From NCBI GenBank assembly GCA_933822405.4, contig CAKOGP040001784.1, forward strand, positions 2,097 to 18,620: DNA of 16,524 bases. The letters are read 5' to 3'. How positions within the stretch are numbered: the stretch's first letter is position 1; each line of letters opens with the position of its first letter. Positions 8,106 to 15,887 of the stretch are shown one piece after another. The position numbers and the translations under genes were made by a program. The notes below the pieces were generated by a model that did not search any database, was not told where the DNA came from, and saw only the letters and a program-made list of their open reading frames with translations. This stretch comes from Cylindrotheca closterium (lineage: Eukaryota > Bacillariophyta > Bacillariophyceae > Bacillariales > Bacillariaceae).

Positions 8106-8714
8106 ATGACTGTCAAAACACAAGCCAAGCAGAACAACAACAAGAACAAGAACAAGAAGAACATGAAAGCAGACGCCAAAACGGCAAAACCAAAACTCAA
8201 GAGCCCCATTGTTCCTCATCAGAATAAGAATAAGCTAGTAGCACGCTCCAAGAAGACATGGAACGACATGTCCCATCTATTTCTCAAACGATTTGCGGAT
8301 AATGATGCGACCCTTACAGCTGGTGCCAAGCGTGATCGATTGAAGCATCCGCATTTGGTAGTGGCGGAATATGATCCAAGTGGACGGTCCAAATGCAAAC
8401 TTTGCGGAAACAAGATTGCCAAGAAGGATCTTCGATTCACTCTTTTTCTAGAATGTCACAAGGGATATCGCAATGCCTGTACGCTTCATCAAGACTGCTT
8501 TTGGAAACATCCGGAAACTGCCAAACTGGAGTATCATGACCACGAGTCTTCTTATTCCAACCACAACAACCACAACAACAACAACAATAATACCTCTACT
8601 AGGGGTGAAATCCACATGGCGGCAAGTTTGTCACAAGAATCACGAGCTTGGATTGCCAAGACCTTCCAGGACCGCAATACTAGTAAGAAGAATAATAACT
8701 CCAAGCCTCCTTGA
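8106..8714 (+). CDS. Stand-alone PARP-type zinc-finger protein, 202 aa
   Basis: The N-terminus (residues 1-50) is rich in Lys and Asn and looks like a nuclear-localisation or nucleic-acid-binding tail. Residues about 83-135 match the PARP-type zinc finger: VVAEYDPSGRSKCKLCGNKI, then KKDLRF, then LHQDCFW. The ligands would be C97-x2-C100, H128 and C131, spaced close to the family pattern C-x2-C-x(28-30)-H-x2-C. In PARP1 and DNA ligase III such fingers recognise DNA breaks. There is no catalytic PARP domain, BRCT or ligase domain here, so the protein may be a small DNA-damage sensor or chromatin factor; that is inference. A His/Asn-rich linker and a short basic C-terminus with SLSQESRAWIAKTFQDR follow. 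The start context is GAAAGACAATGA. It is transcribed divergently from the ArfGAP gene. Confidence 0.8.
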   Translation: MTVKTQAKQNNNKNKNKKNMKADAKTAKPKLKSPIVPHQNKNKLVARSKKTWNDMSHLFLKRFADNDATLTAGAKRDRLKHPHLVVAEYDPSGRSKCKLCGNKIAKKDLRFTLFLECHKGYRNACTLHQDCFWKHPETAKLEYHDHESSYSNHNNHNNNNNNTSTRGEIHMAASLSQESRAWIAKTFQDRNTSKKNNNSKPP

Positions 8715-8773
8715 GAGCATTTTCTAATACAGTCTATACATTTATATTGTAGGATTACTTTACTTTTAGTTCA

Positions 8774-8792
8774 AATGAATGAATGAATGAAT
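8774..8792. repeat. (AATG)n microsatellite
   Basis: Nearly five tandem AATG units lie 60 bp after the stop codon of the zinc-finger gene. Related four-base repeats occur at 12130-12145 and 12455-12470. Confidence 0.8.
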
Positions 8793-8832
8793 AAGACCAT
8801 GCTGATCGTGAAATGCGGATCCAAAGATAATA

Positions 8833-9186
8833 ATGCCTTATCGGGACGACAATAAGGATGATACAAGAAGTCTATGGAACAACTTGCTGCATATCATGTC
8901 GAAAGAGCAATGCTGGTGGGACATGGTCAATCAAACTTGTCTGGAGGTTTATCTAATATGCCCGCGCACATCAGATAGTACATGGCTCTCCGTATTGTAT
9001 AAACAGCTCGATTTTGAATACTGTGGGGCTGGAAAGCGTATAACGCTTAAGGCCATTGGGGAAAAGCAGAAGTCATCTACTATATATATATATATAGAAA
9101 TCTTTCGGACATCCAAATTCGACAAGCTAAACAAAAATTATACAAAATGGCATTACTGCGAGTGCGAAAGTGAAAACCCTCAATAA
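8833..9186 (+). CDS. Uncertain open frame, 117 aa
   Basis: ATG at 8833 opens 117 codons to a stop at 9186. The translation has no recognised motif, no signal peptide, and a stretch (IYIYI) produced by a TA dinucleotide repeat. It lies between the 3' ends of two good genes. The segment WLSVLYKQLDFEYCGAGKRI looks protein-like, but this is weak support. It may be a chance frame or a remnant. Confidence 0.18.
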   Translation: MPYRDDNKDDTRSLWNNLLHIMSKEQCWWDMVNQTCLEVYLICPRTSDSTWLSVLYKQLDFEYCGAGKRITLKAIGEKQKSSTIYIYIEIFRTSKFDKLNKNYTKWHYCECESENPQ

Positions 9187-9449
9187 GATTCACCGACAAA
9201 CACTTGCGGGGGGACGGTCATCCTGACACCCAGGCAGCGTACTGTATGGAAGCGCACAATAAAGTTTTGCTGAAACGTCTTGTAGAGAATAATACCGGAA
9301 CTAACCGCAGCTTCATTTTTTACAGTGTCATACTCAGCCAATCAACGAGCATCTTTCACACATGAAGTCTTCCGGGAAGGGTTCGGATATTTCGTTCAAA
9401 AGCAAACCAAAAAAAGATCCAATCGATAGATTGCAATGCAATCCTGTAA

Positions 9450-11918
9450 TCACGACAAAATCTTCACCCTAAATGCTTCAATGGTAGATCCATCCTTGAG
9501 CCCATATTCCGCCAAAGATAGTCCCCCCTTTAGCCGTCGCTTTCGGAACCGTAGAACCTGTTTCGTAGCAGGAATACCCAACTCGTTGGCCACTTGCTCC
9601 ATCAAGTCTTCTAGCAGATCTGTTTGATCGACAACTAATTTCGCAGTGTCGCCTTCTTCGGATACCACTTTTATTACAAATGGCGGCGACGGGAGTAACG
9701 ACAATACTGCCCCACTGGAAATTTGGTACTCTACCAACTTTTTGGAAGAATCCAATGGACCCGTCTTGTCGAAATATAAATTCTGATGGGCAATCGGAAC
9801 CCCCGTGAGTCCCAAATAGGCAAACTTGACGTCTCCCACGGTAGCACCTTCCGGAACTTCCACCTCGCAAGAGTAGGTTTCTCCATTATCCTCTACAATC
9901 GTAATTCGAAAGGCAGCGGTCCTCAATACCGTACCATGTTCCACATCAAAGTCCATCAAGTAAAAACCATCCAACAGCTCCGTTCCATCCTGCAAGTATA
10001 ATCGATGAAGAGGAGTATCCAGTGGATTGTTCAAACGCTGGGATACCCGTTGCTTCACTTGATGGATGCTGTCGACTGGTCGGACGGGTACCCTAACTTG
10101 TTCCTTTTGGTTGGCCTTTTCAATGCACAAATGAATCGGCTCGAGCCGTAGCCTTGCGTAATGGTGAAGGCCATATTTCTTCAATTCGCCATTTTCTTTG
10201 CTGAGAAGTGCCTTTTCAAAGGATAGTCGTAACATTTTGGCCGGCACATTGATGAGATTCGATGCTAGTTCCTTGACCATGGCAACAGTATCTTCTGGCG
10301 CCACTCGGATCTCAAAAAATCGCTTGTCCCAATCTTGAATGTACAATTTCATTCCTTCCATTTCCAAAATTGTATTGTGGCCGATATTGTAGTCCTCCAA
10401 CCGAACATCGTCTTCTAGCAATTCGCCGTCCAGCATCAAGGATTGGTCCGTGGGGAGATCCGAGTTCGCTTTGGCAAGTTTGCCTCGAACATCCCATACC
10501 GTATCAGTAGCCTTGACGGGAAACAAGGTGATCGTTTCGTCTCCACGCCCCGTCAGCACTTTGACATGAAAAATAGCCTTGGGTTCTTTCTTTGGGCTTG
10601 TGATCATTGCCGATCCTTCCTCAATCCTCATTGGCTGATCCTTGGAATAGTGAACCTTCCACATGCCGCCGACACCCAGTTTGCCAATCTTTTGAGTCTT
10701 GATCAAGTTGATAAACCCTGCTTTACCAGCGGCAATGGTGGTGGCGTCTGCCAACAGCCGTGGATACATCCAGATACCCATCGTTTCGACTCGACTTGGG
10801 ACCATGGCCCCGGGTGGATAGACCCACAAGTCGAGTGGACTAAAGTCATCGTTTTCCACGTTCGCTTCCGGATTAAAAGCCCAAAAGCCATACCTGGCGG
10901 TGGATCCCTCCAAGCCTTTTGGTTTGTCATCGTTATGAAAGAGCCAGACTTCGGTTGGATTCTGTACTTGCGGAATTTCAGAAGCCCATACACCTTGAAA
11001 TTGTTTGTTGTCGTTGACGTCGTGGTCATTCAAATTGGGTAAGGATTCTCCCTTGGATGGCTTTCTATACACCAAAACAGTTCGATATTCTTCCGTAATA
11101 TCACTTATTGCTGGCTTGGACGTTGAGTCTTTGAGATTGTCGGAATCCACAAAGTTTGGTCCTCCTTTATTGTGCGAATTCGTATTCCAATTCTCTGGAA
11201 GAACTTGACCACTGTGACTTATTTGAAAGTTGTTGGAGGTACTTATTCTTCGACTCTGTGCGCCATATTGATTGAGACCTTTTTTATCCCCCATGTAAGG
11301 ATCGCTAGATCGTCGAGAAGGTACAATTGTCTTGTAATTGGGAGGCCTTCGTCGCGGCATTTGTCTCGGAGGCCTATCGTTGTTGTCTTCTTCTTCTTCG
11401 TCGTCATCATCGTCATCATCGTCATCATCATCATCATCATCGTCGTCATCATCACTGGAAGACGAGAGTGCAATTCCAGAACTTCTCGTATGTCTTGCGC
11501 CTCGCGAGCTCTCATCATGCATTGTCGACTCACCATCAGATGATGCTTCGTCATCATCATTCGATGAGGAGGAGTCAAACTTGTGACTTTGGTCGTCAAT
11601 GTCATCGTCGCTGAGTGATGGTGCAGCCGCTATGGTGGATCCATGATTGTTGCCAGATGATGATGTTTGGCTTATTACTGTGGGACGCAATTTATTGAAT
11701 TGTCGCGGTGATATGATTGCAGACAATGATGAGGAAAGTGATGAAATCCGAGAAGTCCTTGGTGATGATTGTGCCGCCGCTGCTGTATTGACTGCTGTAC
11801 TAGTCTCTCCATTTTCTGCCTTCTTCTTTTTCTTTCCAAGAGATATTCTGAATCGACTCTTCTTTGGCGCGACGCTCTCACTGTTGCCCTTCGGTAAGGC
11901 TGATTCTTTCTCTGCCAT
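9450..11918 (-). CDS. Tandem ubiquitin-like-domain protein with Trp-motif region, 822 aa
   Basis: The frame is complete from ATG at 11918. Residues 1-270 look disordered: a basic patch (20-33), Ser-rich stretches, an Asp18 run then Glu4 (156-177), and an Arg/Pro patch. Residues about 278-432 contain five spaced words with a tryptophan in a hydrophobic context: EVWLFH (323-328), GFWAFNP (344-350), DLWVYPP (363-369), GIWMYPR (381-387) and GMWKVHY (418-424). Five consecutive beta-grasp, ubiquitin-like units follow, at about 447-521, 523-594, 595-669, 670-743 and 746-821. Each begins with a beta-strand pair, has a helix region such as TVWDVRGKLA or SIHQVKQRVS, and a late L-x-x-Y/F-x-I/L turn, for example VRLEDYNIGHNTILEME and LSLAEYGLKDGSTIEAFRV. 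The C-terminus is KILS, with no Gly-Gly, so it cannot be conjugated like ubiquitin. Probable role: a scaffold that binds ubiquitin-receptor partners (inference). Confidence 0.82.
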   Translation of the reverse strand: MAEKESALPKGNSESVAPKKSRFRISLGKKKKKAENGETSTAVNTAAAAQSSPRTSRISSLSSSLSAIISPRQFNKLRPTVISQTSSSGNNHGSTIAAAPSLSDDDIDDQSHKFDSSSSNDDDEASSDGESTMHDESSRGARHTRSSGIALSSSSDDDDDDDDDDDDDDDDDDEEEEDNNDRPPRQMPRRRPPNYKTIVPSRRSSDPYMGDKKGLNQYGAQSRRISTSNNFQISHSGQVLPENWNTNSHNKGGPNFVDSDNLKDSTSKPAISDITEEYRTVLVYRKPSKGESLPNLNDHDVNDNKQFQGVWASEIPQVQNPTEVWLFHNDDKPKGLEGSTARYGFWAFNPEANVENDDFSPLDLWVYPPGAMVPSRVETMGIWMYPRLLADATTIAAGKAGFINLIKTQKIGKLGVGGMWKVHYSKDQPMRIEEGSAMITSPKKEPKAIFHVKVLTGRGDETITLFPVKATDTVWDVRGKLAKANSDLPTDQSLMLDGELLEDDVRLEDYNIGHNTILEMEGMKLYIQDWDKRFFEIRVAPEDTVAMVKELASNLINVPAKMLRLSFEKALLSKENGELKKYGLHHYARLRLEPIHLCIEKANQKEQVRVPVRPVDSIHQVKQRVSQRLNNPLDTPLHRLYLQDGTELLDGFYLMDFDVEHGTVLRTAAFRITIVEDNGETYSCEVEVPEGATVGDVKFAYLGLTGVPIAHQNLYFDKTGPLDSSKKLVEYQISSGAVLSLLPSPPFVIKVVSEEGDTAKLVVDQTDLLEDLMEQVANELGIPATKQVLRFRKRRLKGGLSLAEYGLKDGSTIEAFRVKILS
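11400..11453. repeat. In-frame GAT/GAC repeat coding 18 Asp
   Basis: Mixed ATC/GTC triplets on the plus strand encode 18 consecutive Asp residues of the tandem ubiquitin-like protein, followed by Glu codons. Synonymous mixing of GAT and GAC makes slippage less likely than in a pure repeat. Confidence 0.85.
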
Positions 11919-12514
11919 TACGAACTGTTTCTTTTGACAGTATAATATATATATGTGTATGTGTATGTGTATATACAGGTCACAGTAGTCCTAGTCGGTA
12001 TTGTCTCTTTTTCGAAAATACGTTTGGGATACCAACAATCAAGATTTGCTTTTGATGACGAAGCAAATGGGGCTTTCTCTTTGTCTTGCTGTTGATGACA
12101 AGTAGATTATAGTTTCTCTTCTGTCGCTGTATGAATGAATGAATCAATATGGCTGGAAGCTTAATCCGATTTCCGACACAGTCTTTTGAATATTATTGCG
12201 TTAATGACAGGCGTTGAAACAAATTTTATAAGATGCAAAAGTGAAAAGAATGTAGTCGAAGTAGCGTCTGTCCTCCTCCGGAAATATTGGGCCTTTTCTA
12301 GTCCAACTTTCCGTCATTTACTCTTGATTGGGATCGTAAATAACTTCACCCTATTATGATGAGATGATTCGTTACAGTAAGTACAGGATATAGGATAAGG
12401 CACAGCGAGAGCAACCTTGGCTGACTCAATCGACTTGAGATAAAGATCATACTGGATTGATTGATTGATTCGGTTTGTTTGTCTTTCTTGCTTCAGATCT
12501 CTCACATTCCAACA
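11919..12514. other. Spacer: promoter of the tandem-UBL gene and 3' flank of the broken NTPase gene
   Basis: The first 60 bp hold a TA/TG-rich repeat (11941-11977) with three GTGTAT units, directly upstream of the ATG at 11918 and probably in its 5' UTR or core promoter. An ATGAATGAATGAATCA stretch (about 12130) and (GATT)4 (12455-12470) follow. No gene is supported. Confidence 0.5.
11941..11977. repeat. TA/(GTGTAT)n simple repeat
   Basis: An AT-alternating run passes into three GTGTAT units and back to TATATAC. It lies 23-59 bp upstream of the start codon of the minus-strand gene, so it may affect its transcription or leader. Confidence 0.75.
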
Positions 12515-14674
12515 TCAAGCTCTGCCTTGGGCAAAAATATTCATCAGCTCATGCTTATCTGCCTCGATATGCTGTTCAATGACACCAAATAGTGAGCCAT
12601 GGGTGCAACCATGCAATCGTTTCATGATCGTTATGGTATCATTCCACGAGCGCTGCTTTGGATCACAGGGAATAGGTTCTAGGTCCATGTCATTTGGATC
12701 CGTCTCCAAAGCATTCTTGAAAACCTCCCCAAAGCCAGGTTCGTCAATCGACTCGGCAGCTCCGACTACCCGCACGATGGCAAGAAAGTGCTTCAGATCC
12801 TTTACCTTCTTTGCATTCCAATTTTCACCCTTGTTTGTCGACTTGTTGAATCGGGGGCTAGGACTATATATTGCCACCACGACCACTGGATCTCCTTCTC
12901 TTTGTAGTGGTTCCCTCGTCGTCCTCACATTGGGCTGCAGCATTGCTCTCTGCGGAAGAGATTTCGTTTGCCTTCTGCCGAATCACAATGGGCTGAAGAT
13001 TCTTGAATCTACTACTGTACTTCAGACTGCCTTCTGGTTGGACAAACCATATCTGCGGTTCGGCAATACTAGTAACATCTGGTTGTGCGATGCCTATTTC
13101 GTTGCATGTCCGCACAAAATGAATGAATCATTGCAGATGATGACCCATCCGCTTCGGAATTAGATTTTTCTGCAAGAACCCCCATTTTCCAATCCCGCTA
13201 TAGTCAGCGTCCGTTCCTTCTTTATCAACAGAATTGCATCCATCGCTTCAAATAAGGTATCCCTTTTTGCCTTTGCAAAAGCGACCAAGTTTTTGTTTGC
13301 CAACCACAAGTTCAATAGCCCGACTCTTGAACGTATCAAAGGTATCAAATTCAAACGATTCCATGGAGGCCGTAAATACATCGAGCAAGGTCAAAACTTG
13401 TTGTGGGTTGGTCTTGTTGTGGAAGGGAAGTTCAGCGCCAGCAATCGTTATTTCTTGATGAGCTGCCAGCAATTATCGTTGCTAATTGTGACTCCCAGAT
13501 CCAACCTGCTAGGCTTCGTGCTTTGGGATTACAAAGTAAATCGTCAAAGAGTTTTTTCTTCAAACTACCGTCCGACTTTTGCGTCTCTTGGTTCAAAACA
13601 TTCTGGGCCACATACTGCGATGAAAAATTGATCTTGAAGCTGTTCCGAAATGGGTTTGCTGGGATGATGTGGCACAGAAGCACAGAATATAATTTCTTGT
13701 CAAGAATGGCACCTTTCTTTCGAGAATCAGTTACGGGAGAAAGCTTGGTGACTTCCTCCACCATGGAAAAGTAGGCCATTATCTCATTGTCAACAATATA
13801 TTTTGCATTGTCAGGACCATCCAAGCACAGTCGTGGTACACCGCCAACATACTGGTATGATTCTTTCGTGTGGTCTCTACCAGGTTATCACCTTTCTTGG
13901 ATCTTATCTTCGCCGCCATTCTTTCGAGCTCCAATTCGCTTGCCGGATCAAGAAAGCAATAGCTTCCATCAAGTTCCGTCATAGTTTGTTGTTGTTGCTG
14001 AGGACTTAAAATAATACGTCATGCCACCGGTCTTGGTTTGCGGAACAAACAATCAGAACGAAACCAGGTGGATAGCTAGACGCTCCTTTCCCTCTGCTCA
14101 AGTCCACAACGTGAACTGTTCTGTATGCATCGCAAGCATTGTTCACCAATTCATGGGTGACATTCTTGTCCCAATTGTAGGTAACATTCCAACCAAAACC
14201 TTTGGCAAAGAACAAAGCAATCATGGCGCCAAGGAATGACTTTCCGGTCCGTTGTACTCCTGTTAGAACCATTATTGATCTGTCGTTTTGGACTCCCCCA
14301 TTACTTGCTTGCTTGCTTGCCCGCCTTCTTGACAAAATCGCAGCAGTGAGCTTTTTCAAAAAAAGGCAATCGTCGAGCAAAGAATATAGGAATAGCATGG
14401 TCTCCAATAGATTGATGTTATCTCGCGGTCAAACCAGGTCATCCGCTTCACCGTGATGTGACCAGTGTCATCAAGTTCCAACAATTGAATATCTTGGTCG
14501 AAAAATTGCCTCATCGCGAGTCATTGGTAGTGAGATTGGATCATGTAGTGCCATATATATGCCTTCGGTTTGTGCAAATAATAGTCTTCCCAAAATAGGA
14601 AATGAAGGTTTGCTGGATGACATGATATGATCATATGCGTTGGACGATACAATAATGGATACTATTAATACCAT
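12515..14674 (-). pseudogene. Broken P-loop NTPase gene, Crinkler/RHS-like
   Basis: About 2.2 kb on the reverse strand reads as protein in successive fragments with changing frames. In order they are: about 14674-14515 (starts near 14623 with MSSSKPSFPILG), 14514-14425 (QFFDQDIQLLELDDTGHI), about 14425-14006, about 14000-13779, about 13855-13432, 13472-13248, about 13300-13160, 13115-12864 and 12943-12515. The third holds a Walker A motif, GVQRTGKS (14237-14260), then GFVLIVCSANQDRW, like the strand that reads SSP or SPN in Crinkler and trypanosome RHS proteins. The fifth opens with GGVPR (13831-13845), matching the conserved Gly-Gly-x-Pro-Arg after the NTPase core in those families. First and third fragments share a frame, so the second has two compensating shifts. 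The distal fragments are unrecognised; one has a basic KRRR patch. Such genes are often multicopy and decaying. Intact function would need about seven shifts or introns explained away, so I call it a pseudogene. Family call moderate. Confidence 0.55.
14237..14260 (-). other. Walker A (P-loop) coding segment
   Basis: The codons give Gly-Val-Gln-Arg-Thr-Gly-Lys-Ser, matching G-x4-G-K-S/T, preceded by the hydrophobic strand IMVLT, as expected for the beta-strand before a P-loop. This is the strongest single motif in the broken NTPase gene. Confidence 0.8.
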
Positions 14675-15308
14675 AATACTACCGGTATATCATCATCATC
14701 GAAAAGGCAAACCACTCCGAATCGAATCAATCTCAATTTTGGAAGCATTATATTATGGCAGCCAGTAGCAACATAAATCCAACTCCGCTTCTTCTTTCAA
14801 AGAAGGTGGATTGATGTATTCTGATCAATCGGCACCTACTACTTGTTTGTTGGAATTCTTGTCTTCATTATTGATGTCCCTGATGTATACCGGTATGTAG
14901 TATTTATCTATCTTTAGCTAGCGACAGACAGACGAAGTTGAGAAAGGTATCCAAATGGTGAAAAGCACCCGGATATCAAATGGCGGGAAGACTGCAACTT
15001 CAAGACGCGCGTCAGATCCATCACTCCCCGAACCAATGAAATTTCGTCACTTGTCTGTGACCTTTGTTACTTGTGACGCATCAGCTTCAGACCTCGCTCT
15101 TCTGGCCAAAATCGGCAGTCTTCTGGAACTACGATTGTTCTTTGCGTTTTGTGCCGAACACCAGAAACATCACATACCTCAAGTGACTGACTCTTTCGTG
15201 CCAGTTCAGCAGCATACTACACCGCATACCTGTAAACAAGCAGAACGACGCATCAGTCTTAGAAACCTTTCACTACACCCTCAAACCTTTCCGACTAGCA
15301 GCACGACC
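14675..15308. promoter_or_regulatory. Spacer and promoter region of the small secreted-protein gene
   Basis: This 634-bp region lies between the 5' end of the broken NTPase gene and the ATG at 15309. It contains two TACCGGTA palindromes (14680-14687, 14888-14895). A plus-strand frame open from 14955 joins the secreted-protein frame, but the upstream part has no signal peptide and is read as leader or promoter. No TATA box is clear. Confidence 0.4.
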
Positions 15309-15887
15309 ATGAACTCCAAGATTACTCTTTTCACCATCTTCCTTGTCGCCCTTCTTCTTCTCGCTCCAAGTGAGGCAAGACGCTCCGCCCCTACAGTGGC
15401 TCCAGCCAAGCACTATGATCAAGACGTTGCCGGACTAGGTATGTAAACCACTACTCTCGTTGCTGTTCTGCTTTGGCTGGTGTTGGTCGTCGTGTGGCTG
15501 TGTTTTCTACCGTATCGATTGATTGCCTTTTTTGATGGGATGGGTCACTTTCAAGATTCATTTGAGGTGTTCTGATCATCATCATCAACATCATCATCAT
15601 CATCAACATCGTCACGAAGGATTCCTATTTATGTCATACGAATGGCATGGTTGCTCACTGTTTCTATTATCAAAACATTATCTGACACTCTCCTCTTTTG
15701 TCTTCTCTCTCTATATATATCCCATCAATCAATCAATCAATCAGGCTTGTACGGTCGAGGATTCCCACATGCCTGGGGAGTTGACAAGTCGTCTACCACC
15801 ACCAAGAACCACAATGCTGTTCAACATGTCGTCAAGAAGAAGAACAAGAAGGTCCAACGCCGCTCAGGAAAGAACGAAGAGATGTAA
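15309..15887 (+). CDS. Small secreted basic protein, two exons, 90 aa
   Basis: Exon 1 is 15309-15438 and exon 2 is 15745-15887, with a 306-nt intron between. The donor is G|GTATGT and the acceptor ATCAG|GC; joining gives Gly-Leu-Gly-Leu-Tyr-Gly-Arg-Gly across the junction and a continuous 90-residue frame ending at TAA. Without splicing, exon 1 would stop at once (TAA at 15443). I start at 15309 because this Met heads a clear signal peptide, with a hydrophobic run (ITLFTIFLVALLLLAP) and a likely cut after SEA at residue 23, just before ArgArg. The mature protein is about 67 residues, with a YGRGFPHAWG segment and a basic C-terminal part with KKKNKK and VQRRSGK clusters. It has no cysteines. 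It probably enters the secretory pathway; a wall-associated, silica-associated or antimicrobial-like role is possible but unsupported. No family was recognised. Confidence 0.75.
15439..15744 (+). other. Spliceosomal intron, 306 nt
   Basis: It begins GTATGT and ends ATCAATCAATCAG. It carries an (ATC)n-rich repeat at 15575-15610 and a (AATC)n run leading into the acceptor. Its removal is required to continue the reading frame. It is the only well-supported intron in the window. Confidence 0.75.
15575..15610. repeat. Intronic (ATC)n/(AAC) microsatellite
   Basis: Twelve triplets, ten ATC and two AAC, lie inside the intron of the secreted-protein gene. Confidence 0.85.

Larger units (their letters stand above)
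8715..9449. other. Spacer between convergent genes
   Basis: This 735-bp region between two gene 3' ends holds an (AATG)n microsatellite at 8774-8792, a (TA)n run at about 9080-9095 and one uncertain plus-strand open frame listed separately. Nothing else is recognised. Confidence 0.5.

Noticed and set aside
11338..11586. Plus-strand poly-Ser and poly-His frames opposite the Asp run
   Set aside because: They result only from the GAT/GAC repeat of the sense gene.
12465..13163. Plus-strand frame of 232 codons opposite the broken NTPase gene
   Set aside because: The minus-strand fragments carry protein-like sequence and linked motifs upstream; the plus frame has no motif and is most likely a shadow.
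14955..15308. Upstream in-frame ATG that would extend the secreted protein by 118 residues
   Set aside because: The extension has no signal peptide and would bury the one that is clear at 15309; it reads as leader sequence.
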